A DNA stretch of 37,295 nt from Dehalococcoidia bacterium (GCA_023228825.1 JALOAL010000021.1:1-37295), one strand, 5' to 3'; positions 6,856 through 15,692 are shown, counted from the first letter of the stretch. Translations and numbers: made by a program. The notes: a model not told the origin generated them from the sequence alone.

Positions 6856-8385
6856 ATGACAGAACGATTCATCGCCGCGTTCGATGCCCTCAAAGCCAGT
6901 GGACTCTCCGACCCCGAGACCTGGAGGCCGATCTACCGCGACGGGTTGAAGGAAGCATTCCAGGAGGGCCAACTCGACGCTGCCGCAGAACTCGCGGTCT
7001 TTGCCGCCGGTTGCCTTGAGGCCCAGGGGTACTACGACGACGCGCTGGCCGAACTCGACTACTCACTCTCGCAGACCAAGGGGGCAGCGGACGTCACCGC
7101 GAATCTCCTCGGCACGATGGCGGCGCTCCGTGCCATTCGCGGCGAGCGGCTCGCATTCGACACCATCGCCGCAGCCACGGCGTTGCGTCCCATGCTCTCG
7201 AGTCTCAACGCGACCTATGAGGTGGATATCCACGCGGCTCTCGTCGAGTGCGTGTTCCTGCGGCCGGGCTCAGTAGAAGCGGCTCGCGCTGCCGCCGATC
7301 AGGCCCAGGCAGCAGGATCTCCTCGGTACGCCCGAGGGCTGGACATCTGGGCGGTGCCCGCCATGGTCGCCTTCGGGCAGAGGCGGCGGGCGGTGCCGTG
7401 GGTGAACTCCCTGGCCGCGCACGCGGAGGCCGAGGGCTCCTCGTTCCGGGCGGCGGACGCAGCGGCGCTGGAGTTCGGCCTGCGCTCCGTGGACGAACTG
7501 GCGGCGCTCGACCCGGCGCCGTTCGAGCGGGCGCGTCGCAACAACATGGCGGCGTGGCGCGCACAGGTCACGGCGCTCCACAACGCCGTCCGCCTCGCCG
7601 ACGCCGAGGCCGCAGCCGGCGCCGTCGCGCGCCTCGAGGACCTGTCGCAACGCCTGAACCCCGGACACGCGGACGGGCTGGCAGCGCTGGGGGAGGCGGC
7701 GCGCGTGGGTGCGGAGGACGTGGTGGAGCACCTGGAGCCTCCGGCGGAGGCCACGCTCGTGAACCTGTCTGCCGTCCTGGCGGCGATGGAGGTGGTGGCC
7801 ACCCGGGGCGTGCAGGAGCAGGCTGTCCTCTGGGCGCGCTGGGCGGCGGACCACCTCCCCGCGCACGTGCGCACCTCGATCGAATGGCCGGCCTCCAGAG
7901 ACCGGGTGCAGGCGCTGCTGCTGGTGCGCATCGGCAACGAGCGCGTGGGCGCCGCGATGATGGAGCGCGCCACCCGCTGGGCACGCTCCGCCGGGTACCC
8001 GCTGGAGGCCGCGTTGTGCGAGGTGCAGTTGAGCGAACTGCTCGCGCTCGGCCCCACCGCCACGCCCGAGCGGCGCTGGTCCTCCATGCGTCGCGGCGCG
8101 CGGGCGGTGCTGCGTGCGGCCGGCATCCTCCCCGACCCATACGCGCTGGCCACCACGGCGGCGCTGGCGTGGGGCCGTGCGGCGGAGGCCGAACCGAAAC
8201 TCTCGCCTCGAGAGGTGGAGGTGCTGGGGCTACTGGCGGAGGGCCTCACGTACAAGCAGGTGGCGGCGCGTCTCGGCATCGAGTGGCGGACGGTGCAGGT
8301 CCACGCGCGCCGCGTGTACGAAAAACTGGGTGTATCAGGAAAGATGCGAGCCGCCCGCCGCGCGAGCGAACTCGGCATCATCTGA
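6856..8385 (+). CDS. LuxR-type HTH transcriptional regulator
   Basis: 509 residues from the ATG at 6856; the longer frame from 6784 would run through the palindrome and is not preferred. The C-terminal 61 residues (449-509) are a LuxR/GerE helix-turn-helix, beginning L-S-P-R-E-V-E-V-L and including L-T-Y-K-Q-V-A-A-R-L-G-I and T-V-Q-V-H-A-R-R-V-Y-E-K-L-G-V. The first ~430 residues are Ala/Leu-rich helical repeats resembling the TPR-like arm of large LuxR regulators. No Walker A motif or receiver domain is seen, so its signal is unknown. There is no clear Shine-Dalgarno, and the TATACA element lies 13 bases before the ATG, suggesting a very short leader. hrcA follows downstream with its own promoter. 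Confidence 0.85.
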   Translation: MTERFIAAFDALKASGLSDPETWRPIYRDGLKEAFQEGQLDAAAELAVFAAGCLEAQGYYDDALAELDYSLSQTKGAADVTANLLGTMAALRAIRGERLAFDTIAAATALRPMLSSLNATYEVDIHAALVECVFLRPGSVEAARAAADQAQAAGSPRYARGLDIWAVPAMVAFGQRRRAVPWVNSLAAHAEAEGSSFRAADAAALEFGLRSVDELAALDPAPFERARRNNMAAWRAQVTALHNAVRLADAEAAAGAVARLEDLSQRLNPGHADGLAALGEAARVGAEDVVEHLEPPAEATLVNLSAVLAAMEVVATRGVQEQAVLWARWAADHLPAHVRTSIEWPASRDRVQALLLVRIGNERVGAAMMERATRWARSAGYPLEAALCEVQLSELLALGPTATPERRWSSMRRGARAVLRAAGILPDPYALATTAALAWGRAAEAEPKLSPREVEVLGLLAEGLTYKQVAARLGIEWRTVQVHARRVYEKLGVSGKMRAARRASELGII

Positions 8386-8406
8386 GTCGTCAAACGGCTC
8401 TACGGA

Positions 8407-8436
8407 TTGACCCGCGAGGGACGGGGTGAATACAAT
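8407..8436 (+). promoter_or_regulatory. Sigma-70-type promoter of hrcA-grpE-dnaK
   Basis: TTGACC (8407-8412), an 18-base spacer and TACAAT (8431-8436) make the best canonical promoter in the window. Transcription would begin near 8443, just before the CIRCE element. Confidence 0.85.
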
Positions 8437-8447
8437 CCGGAGAGCAG

Positions 8448-8474
8448 TTAGCACTCTTGACCTGAGAGTGCTAA
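8448..8474 (+). promoter_or_regulatory. CIRCE operator (HrcA binding site)
   Basis: TTAGCACTC (8448-8456), nine bases, GAGTGCTAA (8466-8474): a perfect match to the CIRCE inverted repeat. It lies within the transcribed leader, immediately before the hrcA ribosome-binding site GGAGG (8476-8480), so HrcA autorepresses the operon. Confidence 0.97.
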
Positions 8475-8488
8475 TGGAGGTCCGAGAG

Positions 8489-9502
8489 GTGATCACAGAA
8501 CGCCAGGCATCCATCCTCGGCATGGTCGTGGATGAGTATGTGGTGACTGCGGAACCCGTGAGTTCCAGGGCGCTGGTTGGCCAGCGCCGCCTCGACGTGT
8601 CCTCTGCGACCATCCGCAACGAACTCGCACGGCTGGAGGCCGTGGGCTACGTCACCCATCCGTACACCTCGGCAGGGCGGGTGCCCTCTGACCAGGGCTA
8701 CCGCTTCTACGTGGAAGCGCTGATGTCCGAGGATCCGGTGGGATTGGACGAACGCCGCACGGTGGAGCACCAACTGCACCAGGTGTCCGGCGGCCTGGAC
8801 GAGTGGCTGAGCCTGACGGCGATGATCCTCTCCTCCCTGGTGGGGAACGTCGCCGTGGTGACCCGGCCGCGGACGCGCAGTGCACGGCTGCGTAACGCGC
8901 AGTTGGTGGAGTTGAGCCGAGACACCAGCCTGCTCGTGGCGGTGATGGACGACGGCCGCGTGCGCCAGCGCATCCTGCCGGCGACCGCGCCCACCACGCA
9001 GGAGACGCTGAACGAGCGCGCGCACCGCATCAACCGCCTGCTGGACGGCAAAGACGCCGCCGAGATCCGTGCGGCGGCCACGGACAACCTGGACGCGGAC
9101 GAACGAGACCTGGCCGGGGTGCTCGCCGAAATTGTCGAGGAGCAGCGCATCGCCGAGGAGACGTTCGTCGAGGGTGTGAACATCGCCCTCCGGCAGCCGG
9201 AGTTCGCGGACGTGGACCGGATGCTGGAGGCTGTAGGGCAGTTACAGGCATACCGCCTGCGCTCGTTCCTGGAGCCCGCCGTGGATGGCTCTCTGGGTTC
9301 GACGCGGGTCATCATTGGAAGCGAGAACGCGGACACGGGGATGCAGGACTGGTCCATGGTGGTCTCCCGCTACGGCGGCGAAGACGCCGTAGGCGCGGTG
9401 GCGGTGGTGGGGCCCACCCGCATGGCCTACCAGCGCACCATCCCGCGTGTGCGGTACGTGGCCGCCCTGATGGGGCAGTTGCTCCAGGAGGTCGGGCGGT
9501 AG
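8489..9502 (+). CDS. hrcA: Heat-inducible transcription repressor HrcA
   Basis: 337 residues, normal for the family. The chosen start is GTG 8489 with GGAGG eight bases before it; the frame is open from 8426 but that start would place the CIRCE element inside the gene. The N-terminal winged helix (I-T-E-R-Q-A-S-I-L through S-S-A-T-I-R-N-E-L-A-R-L-E, then Y-T-S-A-G-R-V-P-S-D-Q-G-Y-R) is highly typical. The C-terminal region matches the dimer/inducer domain (R-V-I-I-G-S-E-N near 275; V-V-G-P-T-R-M-A-Y near 313). HrcA binds CIRCE and represses chaperone genes; in known systems its activity depends on GroEL. It heads the operon hrcA-grpE-dnaK. Confidence 0.96.
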   Translation: MITERQASILGMVVDEYVVTAEPVSSRALVGQRRLDVSSATIRNELARLEAVGYVTHPYTSAGRVPSDQGYRFYVEALMSEDPVGLDERRTVEHQLHQVSGGLDEWLSLTAMILSSLVGNVAVVTRPRTRSARLRNAQLVELSRDTSLLVAVMDDGRVRQRILPATAPTTQETLNERAHRINRLLDGKDAAEIRAAATDNLDADERDLAGVLAEIVEEQRIAEETFVEGVNIALRQPEFADVDRMLEAVGQLQAYRLRSFLEPAVDGSLGSTRVIIGSENADTGMQDWSMVVSRYGGEDAVGAVAVVGPTRMAYQRTIPRVRYVAALMGQLLQEVGR

Positions 9503-9564
9503 CGACCACTCCCGCCCGACCGAGCCACGACCCACTCCCGCGCCCGGCAGTTCGAGGACGATAC

Positions 9565-10092
9565 ATGACTGACCATGAGACCACGCCGGTACAGCCGGAG
9601 GCCGAGACCTCGTCCAGCGGGGACGTAGAGGAGTCTGGCGGGACGCCGGACGACCTGGACGCGCTGCGCGCAGCGCTGGAACAGTCGCGCGCCCAGCATG
9701 CGCGCGCCGTGGCGGACTACCAGAACCTGGAGCGCCGCTCCCGCGAGAGACGCGCGGAGGCCGTGCGCCTGGCCATGGGCAGCCTCGTCGCCGACTTCTT
9801 GCCGGTGATGGACGACCTGGATCGAGCGCTGGAGGCAGCCCCGGAGTCCACGGAGGACGCCCAGTGGGTGGAGGGCGTGCGCCTGGTGGCGCAGAAGTTC
9901 GCGCAGGTCCTGGCGCAGCACGGCGTGCAGGAGATCCCCGCCCTGGGCGAGGCGTTCGACCCTGCGAAGCACGAGGCGGTGAGCACGGCGCCCGGCCCGG
10001 AGGGCCAGGTGGTGCAACTGCTCCGCCGCGGCTACACCCTGCATGACCACGTGGTGCGCCCGGCCATGGTGCTGGTGGGCACCGGCGAGTAG
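9565..10092 (+). CDS. grpE: GrpE nucleotide exchange factor
   Basis: 175 residues, ATG preceded by GAGGAC. The acidic disordered N-terminus leads to the long coiled coil (A-L-E-Q-S-R-A-Q-H-A-R-A-V-A-D-Y-Q-N-L-E-R), then the C-terminal beta domain with F-D-P-A-K-H-E-A-V and the final L-R-R-G-Y-T-L-H-D-H-V-V-R-P-A-M-V, the signature block of GrpE. As a dimer it releases ADP from DnaK. It sits 62 bases after hrcA and 103 bases before dnaK in the CIRCE-controlled operon. Confidence 0.96.
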   Translation: MTDHETTPVQPEAETSSSGDVEESGGTPDDLDALRAALEQSRAQHARAVADYQNLERRSRERRAEAVRLAMGSLVADFLPVMDDLDRALEAAPESTEDAQWVEGVRLVAQKFAQVLAQHGVQEIPALGEAFDPAKHEAVSTAPGPEGQVVQLLRRGYTLHDHVVRPAMVLVGTGE

Positions 10093-10195
10093 GACAGGAC
10101 TTACGCATCGAGCGGACTGACCCGGTCAGCCGCAGACGAGAGAGACTGACAACGGACCGCGCACCGACAGCGACGCGGTGGAAAGAGGCAGAGAG

Positions 10196-12109
10196 ATGGG
10201 CAAGGTCATCGGCATTGACCTGGGCACGACGAACTCCTGCGTCGCCGTCATGGAAGGCGGCGAACCTCGGGTGATCCCGAACGCCGAGGGCGCCCGCACG
10301 ACGCCCTCGATGGTGGCGATCGCGAAGGACGGCGAGCGCCTGGTGGGCACCGTGGCGAAGCGCCAGGCGGTCACCAACCCGCACAACACGGTCTACTCCG
10401 TGAAGCGCATGATGGGCCGCCGCTTCGACGAGGCGGAGGTGGACCGCCTGAAGCGCGTGGCGGGCTTCGAGGTGGCGAAGCGCAGCAACGGCGACGCCGG
10501 CGTGGAGATGGGCGGCAAGGACTACAGCCCGCCGGAGATCTCCGCCATGATCCTCCAGAAGTTGAAGGCGGACGCAGAGGCCTACCTGGGCGAGACCGTG
10601 TCCGAGGCCGTGATCACCGTCCCCGCCTACTTCAACGACGCCCAGCGCCAGGCCACCCGTGACGCCGGCCGCATCGCCGGCCTGGAAGTGCTGCGCATCA
10701 TCAACGAGCCCACCGCCGCGTCCCTGGCCTATGGCCTGGACAAGAAGGCGGAGGAACTGATCGCCGTCTACGACCTGGGCGGCGGCACCTTTGACATCTC
10801 CATCCTGGAGATCGGCGACGGCACCTTCCAGGTCAAGGCCACCAACGGCGACACCTTCCTGGGCGGCGACGACTTCGACGACGTGCTCATTGAGCACCTG
10901 GTGGCGGAGTTCAAGAAGGAAAACGGCATTGACCTGGCCCAGGACCGGACGGCGCTGCAGCGCCTGAAGGAAGCGGCGGAGAAGGCCAAGATCGAGTTGT
11001 CCTCCGCCCAGCAGACGGAGATCAACCTGCCGTTCATCACGGCGGACGCCTCCGGACCGAAGCACATGGTGCTGACGCTGAGCCGCTCCCAGTTCGAGCA
11101 ACTGGTGGGCAGCCTGGTGGACCGCACCCTGGAGCCGGTGAAGAAGGCCCTGTCGGACGCTGGGCTACAGGCCTCCGCGGTTGACGAGGTGGTGCTGGTG
11201 GGCGGCATGACACGCATGCCGCTGGTCCAGAAGAAGGTGGCGGACTTCTTCGGCAAGGAGCCGCACAAGGGCGTGAACCCGGACGAGGTGGTGGCCATTG
11301 GCGCCGCCATCCAGGCCGGCGTGCTCAAGGGCGAGGTCAAGGACGTCCTGCTGCTGGACGTCACCCCGCTGACCCTGGGCATCGAGACCCTGGGCGGCGT
11401 GATGACCCCCATCATCGAGCGCAACACGACGATCCCCACGAGCGCCTCGCAGACCTTCTCCACGGCCGCTGACAACCAGCCGTCCGTGGAGATCCACGTC
11501 CTGCAGGGTGAACGCCCCATGGCTGGCGACAACATGTCGCTGGCCCGCTTCATCCTGGACGGCATCCTCCCCGCGCCGCGAGGCGTCCCGCAGGTGGAGG
11601 TCACGTTCGACATCGACGCGAACGGCATGGTGAAGGTCTCGGCGGCGGACAAGGCCACCGGCAAGCAGCAGCACATCACCATCCAGGCCTCCAGCGGCCT
11701 CACGGACGACGAGGTCCAGCGCCTGCAGCGCGAGGCGGAGGAGCACGCCTCAGAGGATCAGGCGAAGCGCGAGTCCGTGGAGGCTCGCAACACCGGCGAC
11801 TCGCTGGCGTACTCCGCGGAGAAGATGCTGGCGGACAACAAGGAGATCGTGACGGAGGAGCACACCACCCGGGTGAACGCCGCCATCGCCGAACTCCGCG
11901 AAGCCCTGAAGGGCGAGGACACCGCCGCCATCCAGGAGAAGACGGAAGCCCTCTCCCTGGCGATGCAGGAGGTGGGCGCCGCCATCTACGGCGCACAGCA
12001 GGCAGCCAACGCCCCTGGCGCGGGTGGCGAGGGCGGCACGCACGACACCGGCGACGCCAGTGCGGGCGAGGAAGCCGGCACCATCGAGGGCGAGTTCCGC
12101 GAGGTGTAG
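10196..12109 (+). CDS. dnaK: Molecular chaperone DnaK (Hsp70)
   Basis: 637 residues from the ATG at 10196, with AGAGG upstream; a longer frame from 10178 is not needed. The nucleotide-binding domain shows I-G-I-D-L-G-T-T-N-S at the N-terminus, I-I-N-E-P-T-A-A-S-L-A-Y-G-L, V-Y-D-L-G-G-G-T-F-D-I-S and V-V-L-V-G-G-M-T-R-M-P. The linker D-V-L-L-L-D-V-T-P leads to the substrate-binding domain and a helical lid. The tail ends I-E-G-E-F-R-E-V, an EEVD-like variant. The gene ends the hrcA operon at a strong terminator. dnaJ is not adjacent but lies 1.5 kb downstream. Confidence 0.98.
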   Translation: MGKVIGIDLGTTNSCVAVMEGGEPRVIPNAEGARTTPSMVAIAKDGERLVGTVAKRQAVTNPHNTVYSVKRMMGRRFDEAEVDRLKRVAGFEVAKRSNGDAGVEMGGKDYSPPEISAMILQKLKADAEAYLGETVSEAVITVPAYFNDAQRQATRDAGRIAGLEVLRIINEPTAASLAYGLDKKAEELIAVYDLGGGTFDISILEIGDGTFQVKATNGDTFLGGDDFDDVLIEHLVAEFKKENGIDLAQDRTALQRLKEAAEKAKIELSSAQQTEINLPFITADASGPKHMVLTLSRSQFEQLVGSLVDRTLEPVKKALSDAGLQASAVDEVVLVGGMTRMPLVQKKVADFFGKEPHKGVNPDEVVAIGAAIQAGVLKGEVKDVLLLDVTPLTLGIETLGGVMTPIIERNTTIPTSASQTFSTAADNQPSVEIHVLQGERPMAGDNMSLARFILDGILPAPRGVPQVEVTFDIDANGMVKVSAADKATGKQQHITIQASSGLTDDEVQRLQREAEEHASEDQAKRESVEARNTGDSLAYSAEKMLADNKEIVTEEHTTRVNAAIAELREALKGEDTAAIQEKTEALSLAMQEVGAAIYGAQQAANAPGAGGEGGTHDTGDASAGEEAGTIEGEFREV

Positions 12110-12133
12110 CCCTCCGACGTTCGAGCGCATCGA

Positions 12134-12166
12134 GAAGGGGGCCGGCGTTGAACGCCGGCCCCCTTC
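12134..12166 (+). terminator. Strong hairpin terminator after dnaK
   Basis: GAAGGGGGCCGGCGTT (12134-12149) and AACGCCGGCCCCCTTC (12151-12166) are perfectly complementary over 16 bases around a single base. It lies 24 bases after the dnaK stop. The T-tract is weak but stem strength and position fit intrinsic termination. Confidence 0.85.
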
Positions 12167-12236
12167 GTCGTGCCGTACGGCCTTCCCCCCCGCGCGCCCG
12201 TGCGCGGTATAACGGGCCCGCAGGGGAGGGCGAATC

Positions 12237-12977
12237 ATGGCCACGGCGTACGAGCGGTACTTCAACTTCGAGCAGGTGTTCAACTTTCGTGACCTGGGTG
12301 GGTATGACACCTCGGACGGACGGGAGGTGCGGTGGCGTCGGGTGTTCCGGACGGCGGAGCACCAGCGTATGAAGCCGGAGGAGGTGGAGCGCCTCTTCAC
12401 GGAGGTTTCCCTGCGCACGGTGATCGACTTCCGCTCGGACGGCGAGGCGAGTGACGAGCGTGGCTACGGCGCGCTGGTGCGGGAGGGCGTGCGGCGCCTG
12501 CACTTCCCCATGGGCAACGCCAACAGCAAGTTCGAGGCGCGGGCGGCGGGCGCCTGGGCGCCCAACTACATCGAAAGTCTCGAGCGCTACCCCGAGCACT
12601 GGACGGACGCCTTCCGCGTGCTGGCGGACGAGGAGTCCTACCCCACGGTCTTCCACTGCGTGACCGGCAAGGACCGCACAGGGGTCTTCGCCGCGCTGGT
12701 GCTGGACTCGCTCGGGGTGGACCAGGAGACCGTGCTGGAGGACTACTACTACAGCCAGCAGGCCATGGACACGCTGGTGGAGCGCCTGCGCGCGAGGGGG
12801 ATCATCAAACCGGACGAGCAGCCCAACCCCGCCCTCGGGGTCTCGCGGGAGGCGATGGCGGAGATGATGACGCACCTGCACCACCGCTACCAGGGCGCGC
12901 GGGGCTTCCTCCGCTCGCACGGCGTGGGCGCGGAGGTCTTCGAGGCGGTGGAGGCGCACCTGCTCGAGCCCCGGTAG
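12237..12977 (+). CDS. Tyrosine-phosphatase-like protein (Y_phosphatase3 type)
   Basis: 246 residues, ATG preceded by GGGGAGGG. The N-terminal F-N-F-R-D-L-G-G-Y motif and the P-loop H-C-V-T-G-K-D-R-T-G (C141, R147) define the HCxxGKDRTG group of bacterial tyrosine/dual-specificity phosphatases; V-I-D-F-R-S near residue 63 fits too. It is probably cytoplasmic and acts on phosphoprotein or phosphoinositide-like substrates; which one cannot be told. It follows the dnaK terminator and has a TATAAC -10-like element at 12208-12213, so it is probably its own unit. Confidence 0.88.
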   Translation: MATAYERYFNFEQVFNFRDLGGYDTSDGREVRWRRVFRTAEHQRMKPEEVERLFTEVSLRTVIDFRSDGEASDERGYGALVREGVRRLHFPMGNANSKFEARAAGAWAPNYIESLERYPEHWTDAFRVLADEESYPTVFHCVTGKDRTGVFAALVLDSLGVDQETVLEDYYYSQQAMDTLVERLRARGIIKPDEQPNPALGVSREAMAEMMTHLHHRYQGARGFLRSHGVGAEVFEAVEAHLLEPR

Positions 12978-13074
12978 GGCCCGGCCCCGCGTCGACGGCC
13001 CCCCTCGGAGCCTGCATACTCCACCTCAGGTTGGGCCGGCAGGTGCAGCGACCAGGGTCCGAGGGGAGTGCTTG

Positions 13075-13485
13075 ATGATCGGTGAATTCCGCCAGTTCGT
13101 GTTGCGAGGCAACGTGATCGACCTCGCGGTCGGCATCGTCATCGGCGTGGCGTTCGGCGCGGTGGTGACGTCGTTCGTGGAGAACCTGCTGACGCCGTTG
13201 ATCGCCGCCATCGTGGGCGAGCCGGACTTCTCCGCCCTCAGTGTCGAGGTCAACGGCAGCGTACTGGAGTACGGGCTCTTCCTGAACGCGCTGATCTCGT
13301 TCGTGGTGGTGGCCGCGGCGATCTTCTTCTTCGTCGTGAAGCCCGTGAACGCCCTCGTGGAGCGCTCGCGGCGCGGGGACACCCCGGCGGATCCCACCAC
13401 GAAGCGCTGCCCGGAGTGCCGCATGGACATTCCGCTGGACGCCTCGCGGTGCGCGTTCTGCGCCGTGCCGGTGGGCGCGGCCTAG
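13075..13485 (+). CDS. mscL: Large-conductance mechanosensitive channel MscL with zinc-ribbon tail
   Basis: 136 residues from the ATG at 13075, six bases after GAGGGGAG; an in-frame TTG directly before is not preferred. The N-terminus F-R-Q-F-V-L-R-G-N-V-I-D-L-A-V-G-I-V-I-G is the MscL first helix, and F-L-N-A-L-I-S-F-V-V-V begins the second. The channel pentamer opens under membrane tension to release solutes. The cytoplasmic tail carries C-P-E-C-R-M-D-I-P-L-D-A-S-R-C-A-F-C, a two-CxxC zinc ribbon absent from Escherichia coli MscL. A CATACT -10-like sequence lies about 50 bases upstream. Confidence 0.94.
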   Translation: MIGEFRQFVLRGNVIDLAVGIVIGVAFGAVVTSFVENLLTPLIAAIVGEPDFSALSVEVNGSVLEYGLFLNALISFVVVAAAIFFFVVKPVNALVERSRRGDTPADPTTKRCPECRMDIPLDASRCAFCAVPVGAA

Positions 13486-13599
13486 ACGAGCCCGGGCTGT
13501 GGGACGGCCGCCGGGCAGAGAGCGGGCGCGCGCGGAAGTTTGGCAGGGTTCCGCACGGCAGGAGCAGCGATCCTGCTTCGGCACGGCGATGCCCGCTGT

Positions 13600-13605
13600 T
13601 ACGAT
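13600..13605 (+). promoter_or_regulatory. -10 element of dnaJ, probably leaderless
   Basis: TACGAT preceded by GT lies only nine bases before the dnaJ ATG, so transcription would begin at or next to the start codon. There is no convincing Shine-Dalgarno, which fits. No good -35 is visible. Confidence 0.5.
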
Positions 13606-13614
13606 GGATCTTCT

Positions 13615-14736
13615 ATGACCACCGAAAGCGCAGACCTCTACTCCGTCCTGGGCGTCCCGCGGGACGCCTCACAGGATGACGTCAAGAAGGCCTTCCGTCG
13701 CCTGGCGATGGAATACCACCCCGACCGCAATAAGGCGGAAGACGCCGAGACCAAGTTCAAGCAGGTCAACGCCGCCTACGAGGTGCTCAGCGACCCGGAG
13801 AAGCGTGCACGCTACGACCGCTTTGGCGCCGCCGGCGTGGGCGGCGCTGGTTCGCAGGGCTTCCAGGGGTTCGAGGGCTTCGGCGGCTTTGGCGACATCT
13901 TCGACGCGTTCTTCCGCGGCACGGGCTCTCGCCGGGCGGGGCCGCAGCCGGGCGCGGACCTGCACGCCACCGTCACGCTCGACCTCGAGGAGGCCGTGAG
14001 CGGGCTGGAGCACACGCTGACCTACGAGCGGGTGGAGCGCTGCCCGGACTGCCGCGCGACCGGCCAGGCCGGGGCGGCCACCAAGCCCACGTGCCCCGAG
14101 TGCGACGGCCAGGGCGAACTGCGGCGCGTGCAGCAGTCCCTCTTCGGCCAGTTCGTGAACGTGGCCATGTGCCCGCGTTGCCGGGGCGAAGGCGCCATCG
14201 TCAGTGACCCGTGCAAGAACTGCCGGGGCCAGGGCCAGCACCGCGTGAAGGTGGAGCGCGGCGTGAAGGTGCCCGCCGGCGTGGACGACGGCACCCAGTT
14301 GCGCATCACTGGCGAGGGCGACCATGGCCCTCGCGGCGGCCCGGCCGGCAACCTGTACGTGGAGATCAAGGTGCGCCCACACGAGGTCTTCAAGCGCGTG
14401 GACGACGCGCTGATCTACGACCTGCCGCTGAACATCGCACAGGCCTCGCTGGGGACGGACGTGGAGATCCCCACGATCGACGGCGCCCCGGTGGAACTGA
14501 AACTGAAGCCGGGCGTCCAGCACGGCCAGGTGCACGTGGTCCGCGGCAAGGGCGTCCCGCACGTCCGAGGCGGCGCGCGTGGCGACCTGCTGGTGCGCAC
14601 ACACGTGGTGACGCCTACCAAACTCTCCAAGGCGCAGAAGGAACTGCTGGCAAAACTCGCGGAGTCCCTCGGCACCCCGGACATCCCGGACGACGACGGC
14701 TCCGTGTTCGGCCGCATCAGGAGCGCGTTCTCCTAG
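13615..14736 (+). CDS. dnaJ: Co-chaperone DnaJ (Hsp40)
   Basis: 373 residues from the ATG at 13615; the frame extends to 13540 but the N-terminal J domain fixes the start. The J domain contains E-Y-H-P-D-R-N, followed by a Gly/Phe region. Four zinc-finger repeats follow: C-P-D-C-R-A-T-G, C-P-E-C-D-G-Q-G, C-P-R-C-R-G-E-G and C-K-N-C-R-G-Q-G. The C-terminal substrate-binding domains are complete. It stimulates the DnaK ATPase and delivers substrates. It is separated from dnaK by a terminator and two genes, lacks a CIRCE of its own, and probably has a near-leaderless promoter. prmA follows 17 bases downstream. Confidence 0.97.
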   Translation: MTTESADLYSVLGVPRDASQDDVKKAFRRLAMEYHPDRNKAEDAETKFKQVNAAYEVLSDPEKRARYDRFGAAGVGGAGSQGFQGFEGFGGFGDIFDAFFRGTGSRRAGPQPGADLHATVTLDLEEAVSGLEHTLTYERVERCPDCRATGQAGAATKPTCPECDGQGELRRVQQSLFGQFVNVAMCPRCRGEGAIVSDPCKNCRGQGQHRVKVERGVKVPAGVDDGTQLRITGEGDHGPRGGPAGNLYVEIKVRPHEVFKRVDDALIYDLPLNIAQASLGTDVEIPTIDGAPVELKLKPGVQHGQVHVVRGKGVPHVRGGARGDLLVRTHVVTPTKLSKAQKELLAKLAESLGTPDIPDDDGSVFGRIRSAFS

Positions 14737-14753
14737 CCCACTGAGGTAGCGCG

Positions 14754-15683
14754 ATGAGCCCACGTGACGACCGCTGGTACGAGGCGATCGTCCGGGCGGA
14801 CGCGCGCGACGCGGACACCGCCGCGGACGCGCTGAGCGTGGCCGGCGCCGCCGGCGTCAGCATTGAGCCGGCGCTGCGGATCATGGATGGCGCGGACTTC
14901 CAGTACGAAGAACGCATGGACGTCCCCTGGACCGTCCGTGCCTCCTTCCCCGCGCCGTTCGAGGCCTCCCACGAGCAGGCCGTGCGCGACGCCCTGGCCG
15001 CCCGCACCTTCGTGGCCCCCTACGAACTCGAGATCCGCGAGGCGGCCCTGGTGGACTGGGCGGAGGAGTGGAAGAAGTTCTACCGCACGCAGCACATCGG
15101 CGGCCGGCTGGTGGTGCGTCCCTCCTGGGAGCCGTACGAGGAGAAGCCGGGCGAGGTGGTGGTGCAACTGGACCCCGGCGCGGCCTTCGGCACGGGCGAG
15201 CACGCGACCACCCGCCTCTGCCTCGCGGCGGTCGAGGCGCACCTGCGCCCGGATGACCGCGTGCTGGACGTGGGTTCCGGCTCCGGCATCCTCGCCGTGG
15301 CCTCGCGCATGCTCGGTGCGGGCCAGGTGCACGCCGTGGACATCGACGCGGAGACGGTGGCGGTCGCCATCGAGAACGCCGAACGCAACGAGGTGGGTGA
15401 GCAGATCGAGTTCGCCGCCGGCTCCCTGGGCCCCGACTGGCCATGGCCGGCCCGGGCGCCAGAGGGCTATGACCTGGTCCTGGCCAACATCTCCTCCCTC
15501 GTCATCGGACGCCTCGCGTCGCACCTCGCCGCTGCGGCGCGACCGGGCGGCCTCGTGGTGGCGAGCGGCTTCATCCAGCGCGACGCGGACGAGGTGCGTG
15601 GCCACCTGGCCGAAGCCGGCCTCGTCCAGATCGAGTACGCCACGGAAGGCGAGTGGGGTTGCTTCGTGGCGCGTCGGGGGTGA
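14754..15683 (+). CDS. prmA: Ribosomal protein L11 methyltransferase PrmA
   Basis: 309 residues, ATG with GAGG nearby. The N-terminal substrate-recognition domain leads to D-P-G-A-A-F-G-T-G-E-H-A-T-T-R-L, a hallmark of PrmA, then SAM motif I L-D-V-G-S-G-S-G-I-L-A-V-A and motif IV L-V-L-A-N-I-S-S. It trimethylates L11 residues using S-adenosylmethionine. The dnaJ-prmA order recurs in several phyla, and the two should be co-transcribed. Confidence 0.94.
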   Translation: MSPRDDRWYEAIVRADARDADTAADALSVAGAAGVSIEPALRIMDGADFQYEERMDVPWTVRASFPAPFEASHEQAVRDALAARTFVAPYELEIREAALVDWAEEWKKFYRTQHIGGRLVVRPSWEPYEEKPGEVVVQLDPGAAFGTGEHATTRLCLAAVEAHLRPDDRVLDVGSGSGILAVASRMLGAGQVHAVDIDAETVAVAIENAERNEVGEQIEFAAGSLGPDWPWPARAPEGYDLVLANISSLVIGRLASHLAAAARPGGLVVASGFIQRDADEVRGHLAEAGLVQIEYATEGEWGCFVARRG

Positions 15684-15692
15684 CGGCGCGCG

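Noticed and set aside
13540..13614. Upstream extension of dnaJ.
   Set aside because: It precedes the J domain by 25 residues with no homology and would place the -10-like TACGAT inside the gene.
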